Below are positions 59,201-64,000 of a stretch of DNA of 64,000 bases, in pieces. The position numbers and the translations under genes are program-made. Every line of letters begins with the position of its first letter. The stretch's first letter is position 1. The notes under the pieces were generated by a model. It had not been told where the DNA came from. It saw only the letters and a program-made list of their open reading frames with translations, and did no database searches. Source of the DNA: Petrolisthes cinctipes. Lineage: Eukaryota > Arthropoda > Malacostraca > Decapoda > Porcellanidae. The stretch is taken from assembly GCA_033782935.1 (NCBI GenBank), contig JAWQEG010003719.1, positions 2,501 to 66,500 of the forward strand, read 5' to 3'.

Positions 59201-60581
59201 TCGGCTATGGCTGCGTAAGCAGGAAGACCTCAGACAGCCGACTCAAACCCCCCACCCCCTGCTCACAGGGGTGGTAACCTCTGGCATCAGTGGCATATTT
59301 AACGCGTCCCGAGCAAGGATCGAATGCTGGGCCACAGAATTGCAGCCACAGCCTCTACCACTGTGCTAGCCAGAAGCTAGCTAGGTTAGATTAGGTTAGG
59401 TCAGGTTAATTTCAAAATGACCCATTTGAATATGCCCTATCTTGGAAATGGGGCACTTGCAGAGGAAATGCCATAGAAGAAAATAGGGTAAATTTACAGA
59501 AGAACTGGGTTCACTATATTGTATATTTTAGTATAATTACCCATTATTTTGGACCATTCTAACATACTTTTCATCTATGGTGTTTCTCTCGGAGATGCCC
59601 CGTTATACAAATATAATTTGGAAATTAGTCTGACCTAACCTGACCTGACCAAACCTAACCTAGACCACATCAGACTACTGGGACCTAACCTGGGCAAACT
59701 ACCAGGATATAACCGGTGTAAACTATCATAAAGTGACGGGGCAAATTCCCGGGACCTAGCCGGATGTGGTAACACTGCGCGATCCTGGCCAAAAACCCAG
59801 TTATTCCGTAATAATACCAATATCTAAAATAGTCTTGGAATGGTCTAAATAAGTGGGTAATGAAGGTAGAAAAACCGTACACAATAACAGCAATTCTTTC
59901 AATATTTACCAATTTCCCCCCCCCTTGTGGAATCAGGTTAGGTTAAGTTAGGAATTAAGTTAGGTTAGGTTAAGTTAAGGTTAGGAATCAGATTACCGGT
60001 AGGTCAAGTTAGGGTTGGCTGAGGTCACGTCTGTTGGGATGGATCAAACCAAAATTGTAAAAAAAAAAAAAAAAAAATAACAAAAAATACAAAATAAACC
60101 CAAACTCCATAATATCTGTTGACATATGGTATTAAGAAACAGATGTGTGTGTGTGTGTGTGTGCTCTTTGTACATCTCCGTCCCCCTTTTCCCCAGTGTG
60201 TGTGTGTGTGTGTGTGTGTTCTATATCTCCATCTCCCTCTCACATCAACATATCCCTTTTTCTCATCGTTATCGCACCCCCCCACCCACCCCAAAATAAT
60301 AATAATAAAACAAAAAAAAACATCTGTCATCTGCCACGGGGCAATGCATCAGCTGACATGCATTTGTTTACATCTGTCCCAACTCAAGACACATATACAA
60401 TTACTACCTTTATTTACGGGCTTAGGACATTATAAACGGTGTAACAATTGGCCCACAACGTCGCTAATGTTATCAGTATTAATATATCGTCACTGGATTA
60501 TTACACAATTGCGGAAAACCGTCATATATTTACCTTTTTCCTTGCCACGGCCAGCTTCTGCTCCCTCACAGAATCTGCCAT
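49883..60581 (-). CDS. GOLGA2: GM130 / Golgin subfamily A member 2, 18 coding exons, complete
   Basis: Peripheral cis-Golgi coiled-coil tether that binds p115, GRASP65 and Rab1. Exons (5' to 3', minus strand): 60581-60534, 58333-58262, 58003-56998, 56550-56432, 56216-56009, 55581-55416, 55277-55136, 54804-54607, 54335-54111, 53903-53685, 53332-53226, 52762-52564, 52302-52191, 51965-51780, 51643-51470, 51202-51075, 50863-50761, 50229-49883. All junctions are GT-AG and phase-compatible: 3759 bases, 1252 residues (vertebrate about 1000). A TAA lies in frame upstream of the ATG. Signatures shared with vertebrate GM130: N-terminal [31 protein letters not shown] ending exon 3; [16 protein letters not shown] (about 448-463); [20 protein letters not shown] (exon 10); [17 protein letters not shown] across exons 15-16; and [14 protein letters not shown] near the end. 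Residues from about 380 to 1100 are heptad-rich coiled coil. The only uncertain junction is the end of exon 13. Confidence 0.95.
54111..54335 (-). other. GOLGA2: GM130 exon 9 with Ala and Gly-Glu repeats
   Basis: Seventy-five codons starting [17 protein letters not shown]. An in-frame GCA-rich run gives [18 protein letters not shown], a coding microsatellite that breaks the coiled coil at about residues 675-692. Repeat length may vary between individuals. Confidence 0.85.
56998..58003 (-). other. GOLGA2: GM130 exon 3, long Ser/Thr-rich low-complexity segment
   Basis: A 1006-base exon for about 335 residues, rich in S, T, E, V, N and Q and without predicted heptads. Only its last 30 residues ([20 protein letters not shown]) resemble vertebrate GM130, where the corresponding linker is far shorter. 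It contains diverged internal repeats, [15 protein letters not shown] and [16 protein letters not shown], with a third looser [11 protein letters not shown]. Confidence 0.85.
58262..58333 (-). other. GOLGA2: GM130 exon 2, basic N-terminal segment
   Basis: Twenty-four codons, [20 protein letters not shown] then GSPE. It aligns without gaps to vertebrate KLREYQQRNSP. Ser25 is kept but is followed by Thr rather than Pro. The KKK and RR clusters are consistent with the importin-binding role known in vertebrates. Confidence 0.88.
58591..58742. mobile_element. palindromic MITE with TTAA ends, GM130 intron 1
   Basis: A 152 bp fold-back element. Both arms of 52 bases start TTAAGGG, then GGAATCTGTTGTTGGTAAA, and end GATTCCTCCAAA; by hand count about 45 of 52 positions match. 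The centre holds ATTATACCACGAAACAGATC. TTAA at both ends could be a piggyBac-type target duplication. It has no coding capacity. Related copies lie near 31136 and 39285, with fragments elsewhere. Confidence 0.82.
58880..59925. repeat. inverted pair of the 415 bp dispersed repeat
   Basis: Left arm (58890-59500, less the SINE) carries GCAGTGTTGCCAGATCCAGC, CCCGGTAGTTTGCCC, GGTCTAGGTTA and ATGGGGCACTTGCAGAGG. The right arm (59500-59925) carries the same landmarks in reverse complement, including TAACACTGCG and CCTAGACCACATCAGACTAC. In the copy at 40585-41260 the units are head to tail instead. Confidence 0.78.
59065..59380 (-). mobile_element. tRNA-derived SINE with 8 bp target-site duplication
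   Basis: A 316 bp insertion into the dispersed repeat, bounded by exact CTAGGTTA duplications at 59057-59064 and 59381-59388. Read on the minus strand it starts with CTAGCACAGTGGTAGAGGC (A box), followed about 30 bases later by CATTCGATCCTTGC (B box), as in polymerase III promoters of tRNA-derived SINEs. The body then reads CCACCCCTGTGAGCAGGGGG and TCTCACGTGGGTGGAGAAG. The tail lacks a long A run and ends GGCGGACCTT. The intact duplication implies a fairly young insertion. Confidence 0.8.
59930..60012. repeat. TTAGG/GGTTAAG-rich tract
   Basis: AGGTTAGGTTAAGTTAGG-type run with interruptions, of the arthropod telomere pentamer type (TTAGG) but degenerate and interstitial. Confidence 0.7.
60060..60320. 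repeat. A run, two (GT)n arrays and (AAT)n
   Basis: A homopolymer (60059-60077), GT arrays (60143-60163 and 60197-60219), a C run and AATAATAATAA (60294-60307), all inside GM130 intron 1. Confidence 0.92.
60534..60581 (-). other. GOLGA2: GM130 exon 1 with start codon
   Basis: Sixteen codons, [16 protein letters not shown], followed by GTAAAT. The ATG sits in CCAACATGG, a fair initiation context, and the triplet TAA occurs in frame three codons upstream, so this start is well supported. With exon 2 it forms the basic N-terminal segment that in vertebrate GM130 binds p115 and importin-alpha. Confidence 0.92.
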
Positions 60582-61125
60582 GTTGGAACTTTACGAAATA
60601 AGCAGCAGGGTTCTCATGAAATATTTTGCGTTTTTACCTTAAAACGGGTTGAAAATACCTTAGATGGAGCTATATTACCTTAGATACTGAAGTAAGTAAC
60701 CATATGAACATACCCTGAACCCTTGACACACGATATTTTTATGTGATTTTACTAGATTTTGACAGGAATAAAAGGTATGATCCATATGAAAGCATGAATT
60801 TTCTTTTACAACGACCCATAATATAACGGAGGGATTAATAAAAACTACCTTACATGGTCAAAATTTTACCATAAATAGTCCAAAATTACGCTAATCTGGA
60901 GAATTTACCTTAGAAATGAGAGCATTGGACTTTAGGTAGTGTTGTGATGTGTCGACAGTGTAATTCGCAAACGATCCGGCTCTAAGAGCCGGCTCTTTCA
61001 AATGAATGGTAAGAACCGGATCTCAAGGCCAGAGAGCCGTTTACTGGAAGTCATATCCTAAAAGTGTACTATATACACACTAACTTCATGGTCTGTCTTT
61101 ATCGGTACAGTTCCCTTGAGAATTA
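60582..61125. other. GM130 upstream region
   Basis: About 540 bases between the GM130 start codon and the left end of the Harbinger remnant. AT-rich, with no clear TATA or CCAAT element. CCGGCTCTAAGAGCCGG, a 17-base palindrome with GGCTC/GAGCC half-sites, lies at 60976-60992, followed by further GAGCCG pieces to about 61040. Confidence 0.45.
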
Positions 61126-62402
61126 AGCCCAGTTTACACTACGCGAATATACTCCCGATACCGTCATGAATAAGCGAAATGTCAAAAGTCGGGAACCTGG
61201 CAGCCGAATTTTAAATTTTTATAAATTACTGCAACTTACCGCGGGTGCATCGCTGGTTCATTTGTGGTTAATCTGCGGTATACCGCGAATTACCGGTGGA
61301 AGACCGGGGATTCACCGGCGGCTCCTCTGGGAAGACTGATTTGTGACAGACATTTTACCTTTTTTTTGCCGGCGGTGTTTCTGCAGGATGCTGCGGGTGC
61401 TCGGCGATACACCTGCGACCAAGATCTTGCCTGCGACCAGTCCGGGATAGCTAGGCATTTTAGGTATGTTATTGCCCTTGGGCTTGGGCACATATATAAT
61501 AGGGCAGGTGATCGGTTCCCTCCACCACTTTCTTCCTTGCTGCAGCTGAGACAATATCACCAAAGAGCAGCATGGCTGGTATCGAGGATGATGTGTTGTT
61601 GCCGTTTGCAATAACCTTAGCAGCATATATCCTTCTGAAGAAGGGAGAGAAGAGGTAGGAGAAGGAAGAGGAGAGAAAGAAGCTGAGGAAGGAGAGAGGA
61701 TATTGGGTTCGTCCGTGGCTTGCAATGAGGAAGCTATTTGGTCAGTTGGAAAGACTTGTCCATGAGCTCGCTAGGGAAGACAAGTCATCATTCAAGAACT
61801 TCCTGCGAGTGGATCAAGAACTCTTCACGGATATACTGAACAGAATTGACCCTCGTATCATGAAGAAACGTATATTCTGGAGAGAGCCCCTGGAGCCTGG
61901 ACTTCGACTTGCATTGACTCTCCGATATCTTGCCACAGGAGACTACTTCAGAACTCTACAATATGGCTTCAGAGCGTCTGTCAGTTCCATCAGCGGCATT
62001 GTCAGGGAGACCTGTGAAGCAATTATCGAAGAATACATGAAAGAGGTCATCGTTTGTCCACTGACACAAGACGGATGGAAGGAGGTGGCCCAGAGTTTCT
62101 CAAATAGCTGGAACTTTCATCACTGTGTTGGAGCACTTGACGGCAAGCACATTGCTATGCGTCCCCCTGGCAAAAGTAGTTCCTATTATTACAACTATAA
62201 AGGATTCCATTCATTGGTCCTATAGACTCTTGTTGACAGTGATTACAAGTTTATCTACATCGATGTGGGGGCCAATGGTGCAAACAGTGATGCTGGTGTC
62301 TTCATCAACACACCTCTGAAGAGAGCATTGGAAGAAGGCATGGTAGGACTACCACCATGGGAGCCACTTCCAGGAGGTACCATTCCCGTCCCCTACTTCA
62401 TT
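61126..62402 (+). mobile_element. PIF/Harbinger DNA transposon remnant, 3' part missing
   Basis: The left end appears at GCCCAGTTTACACTACGCG, preceded by TTA/TAA (61123-61126), matching the short target preference and terminal style of PIF/Harbinger. The transposase frame follows from 61572. The element stops abruptly at about 62402, where a non-LTR retrotransposon begins, and I found no matching right terminal repeat after 63300, so the 3' part is lost or lies outside the window. Confidence 0.75.
61572..62402 (+). pseudogene. PIF/Harbinger (HARBI1-like) transposase, broken
   Basis: The frame from ATG at 61572 (MAGIEDDVLLPFAITLAAY) continues through a TAG after EKR, then YWVRPWLAMRKLFGQLERL, RDPRI-type helices, LALTLRYLATGDYFRTLQYG, the DDE_Tnp_4 core WNFHHCVGALDGKHIAMRPP and YYNYKGFHSLVL, a second TAG at 62223-62225, then VDSDYKFIYIDVGANGANSD and AGVFINTPL. 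The two Asp motifs (ALDGKH; IDVGANGANSD) fit the first part of the DDE/D triad. The third acidic residue is missing because the frame ends at PGGTIPVPYFI. Two in-frame stops and truncation make it a pseudogene. HARBI1-like host genes share the fold, but this copy is not functional. Confidence 0.92.
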
Positions 62403-63110
62403 GCGTTTTACCCGAGCCCATAATCCCATTCCACATACATACCAGCTACACAACACCAACCTCAACATAGTTACTTCCCACAAATACTTGGGCGTCCACA
62501 TCTCAGCGGACATGAGATGGAACACACACATAGGTAGCATCAGGGCCAAAGCTAGTAGGGTCCTGGGGTTCTTGCGCAGGAACCTCAGCAGGTGTAACAC
62601 AGACACTAAGATTATTGCTTATAATACATTCGTTCGGCCACACTTAGAGTACAGCGACACCGTCTGGGACCCACACACTAATAATAATATCAATAAATTA
62701 GAGTCCATCCAACTTAAAACTGCAAGATGGGCCAGACGTAATTACAGACACACTACATCAGTCACTTTGCTTAAACAAGACACAAACCTAGACCCATTGA
62801 CAACACGAAGACAGATACACAGACAACAGATGATATACAAAATCACAAACAAGTTAGTTGACATAGACAAAGACACATATCTACACCCTACAAGTATACG
62901 ATCCACTAGAGGCAGCCACAACATAAAATACCATGCATATCCTACCAGACAAACACTGATATATTTAGGCACTCATTCTTTCCCCACAGCATCCAAGAGT
63001 GGAATCATCTCCCATCTCGCGTAGTTAATAGCCCCATTCTTGACACGTTTAGAAAGAGGATCACCAATCATTACCTCCCCAATCCTAATCCTCAACCTGC
63101 AGTCCCCTGA
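62401..63110 (+). pseudogene. non-LTR reverse transcriptase C-terminal fragment with a frameshift
   Basis: Reads SHKYLGVHISADMRWNTHI, then RAKASRVLGFLRRNLSRC, YNTFVRPHLEYSDTVWDPH, NKLESIQLKTARW and YKITNKLVDIDKDTYLHP. These are the thumb and post-RT segments typical of CR1/L2-like LINEs (KYLGV, LGFLRRNL, RPxLEYxxxVWDP, LExIQxKxARW). After YLGTHS near 62976 the homologous frame shifts and continues as FFPHSIQEWNHLP, then SPILDTFRKRI, ending at TGA 63108-63110, so one base has probably been lost. The catalytic core is absent. A dead copy. Confidence 0.9.
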
Positions 63111-63235
63111 CCCAATCCACCCTTATCCTAACTGCCTTCCTAATCCTCCCCTGGATCCTTAAATCCCCCGCACAACCCCGGCATATTATGCTGCCCAAGA
63201 GCGGCCCTCTGCGGGACCCGCAACTTGAACTTGAA

Positions 63236-63240
<5 letters not shown>
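62401..63240 (+). mobile_element. 5'-truncated CR1/L2-type LINE tail
   Basis: Begins inside the reverse transcriptase C-terminal region (RFTRAHNPIPHTYQLHNTN) directly after Harbinger sequence, as expected for a 5'-truncated target-primed insertion, and ends with the 3' tail ACTTGAACTTGAACTG, a short (TTGAAC) repeat, followed by a TA array. CR1/L2 clades typically end in short repeats rather than poly(A). No target-site duplication could be recognised because the right flank merges into the TA array. Confidence 0.85.

Positions 63241-63300
<60 letters not shown>
63238..63300. repeat. (TA)n microsatellite
   Basis: Uninterrupted TA array of about 62 bases directly after the LINE tail. It was probably seeded at the insertion site or by the element's 3' end. 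Confidence 0.97.
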
Positions 63301-63303
<3 letters not shown>

Positions 63304-63720
63304 AATCGCAGTAATATCATGAAAGACAACAAAGAAAGTTAATGATGTTGTAGATTTGGGATTTAAGGTTTTCTCTAACTGTATCACAGAAAACCATCCA
63401 TGAAGTGGGCGTAACTTAAGAAATAACACTTAATTATCCAGCAACACATGTAGTGAAAGACAACCGGTATTTTCTCTTTCATATTTTTATATAAAATATT
63501 TTCATGTGAATAATCAGCATAATCCTTGACCATGAAAAAATTGGTGGACACGTTTATCTCAAAGATGTAACACAGAACTTAGCTATGGGAATAATTAGAA
63601 GTTGCAATTAGCTTTTGGTGATAGCGAATTTGCATATCAATTGGTCATATAAATGATACTCAAAGCTATCAAGGCAGCAAGACTATCTCTCTCTTTGTAT
63701 ATTTATCCTTCCCTGCTCCG
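63301..63720. other. AT-rich spacer
   Basis: No recognised feature. In particular, no continuation of the Harbinger transposase. Confidence 0.45.
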
Positions 63721-63726
63721 AAGCTT

Positions 63727-63919
63727 ATGTACACTCGTGATACATAATTTCTGACCAGAGTGTGAGGAGCAGAAAGCTTCGAATCGCCTGGTATAGTTCA
63801 TTTCCCCACCCAGTACACCTATAGAGGCTGAGTTCGAATGCAGGGTATGTGTATAATGTGTGTGTGTGTGGTGCCTGCCGTTCGTCTCTGGTCAGGGATT
63901 ACGTATCACGAGTGTACAT
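63727..63919. mobile_element. element with 34 bp terminal inverted repeats
   Basis: ATGTACACTCGTGATAC at 63727 and its reverse complement at 63903-63919 open and close arms of 34 bases (63727-63760 and 63886-63919) with three mismatches by hand alignment; both continue through CTGACCAGAG. The 125-base interior has GAGTTCGAATGCAGGG, reminiscent of a B box, and a short GT array. Either a MITE or a fold-back SINE derivative. Confidence 0.6.
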
Positions 63920-64000
63920 GCCTTCCCCATCTGTCTCACCATTACGAGACGTGAAGGCGTTTATACCCTTGTTTCCTCAGCCCCTCATATGTTTCCTCCT

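Overview
This is a eukaryotic nuclear window, most probably from an arthropod and plausibly a decapod crustacean. The grounds are spliced housekeeping genes with short exons and GT-AG introns, an extreme density of di-, tri- and tetranucleotide arrays, TTAGG-type runs, and PIF/Harbinger, CR1-like, SINE, MITE and solo-LTR remnants. The species cannot be fixed from the sequence alone. There are no bacterial-style operons, and most long open frames in the left half are translated microsatellites.

Layout. From 1 to about 26 kb the window is almost wholly simple-sequence DNA: (CA/GT)n, (GA/CT)n, purine/pyrimidine tracts, ACCT arrays, CCTG arrays and several minisatellites with 10-70 bp units. I recognise no gene there. 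From about 26 to 38 kb the DNA is AT-rich and mostly unique, with a few transposon remnants: palindromic MITEs, a 550 bp solo LTR at 35933-36482 and a reverse-transcriptase fragment near 37.4 kb. At 38464-38916 on the minus strand lie the last two coding exons of TMEM258, a small subunit of the oligosaccharyltransferase complex. From 39 to 49 kb follow AT-rich intergenic DNA and a dispersed repeat with a unit of about 415 bp.

From 49883 to 60581 on the minus strand lies a complete 18-exon gene for GM130 (Golgin A2, GOLGA2). I joined its exons by phase: 3759 coding bases, 1252 residues, with an in-frame stop just upstream of the ATG. Its intron 1 holds a palindromic TTAA-ended MITE and an inverted pair of the 415 bp repeat, itself interrupted by a tRNA-derived SINE with an exact 8 bp target-site duplication. 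Upstream of the gene, a broken PIF/Harbinger transposase (from about 61126) is cut by a 5'-truncated CR1/L2-type retrotransposon tail (62401-63240) that ends in a TA array. The window closes with a further 34 bp inverted repeat.

Biology. The two recognised genes both act in the early secretory pathway: TMEM258 in N-glycosylation at the ER and GM130 in vesicle tethering and cis-Golgi stacking. Nothing shows they are co-regulated. The most interesting biology is in GM130. Its C-terminus carries a C-x-x-C followed by a hydrophobic tail. It keeps Ser25 but lacks the following proline of the vertebrate CDK1 site. It has a large Ser/Thr-rich N-terminal expansion. The most interesting genome structure is the set of interrelated palindromic, tandem and nested repeats.
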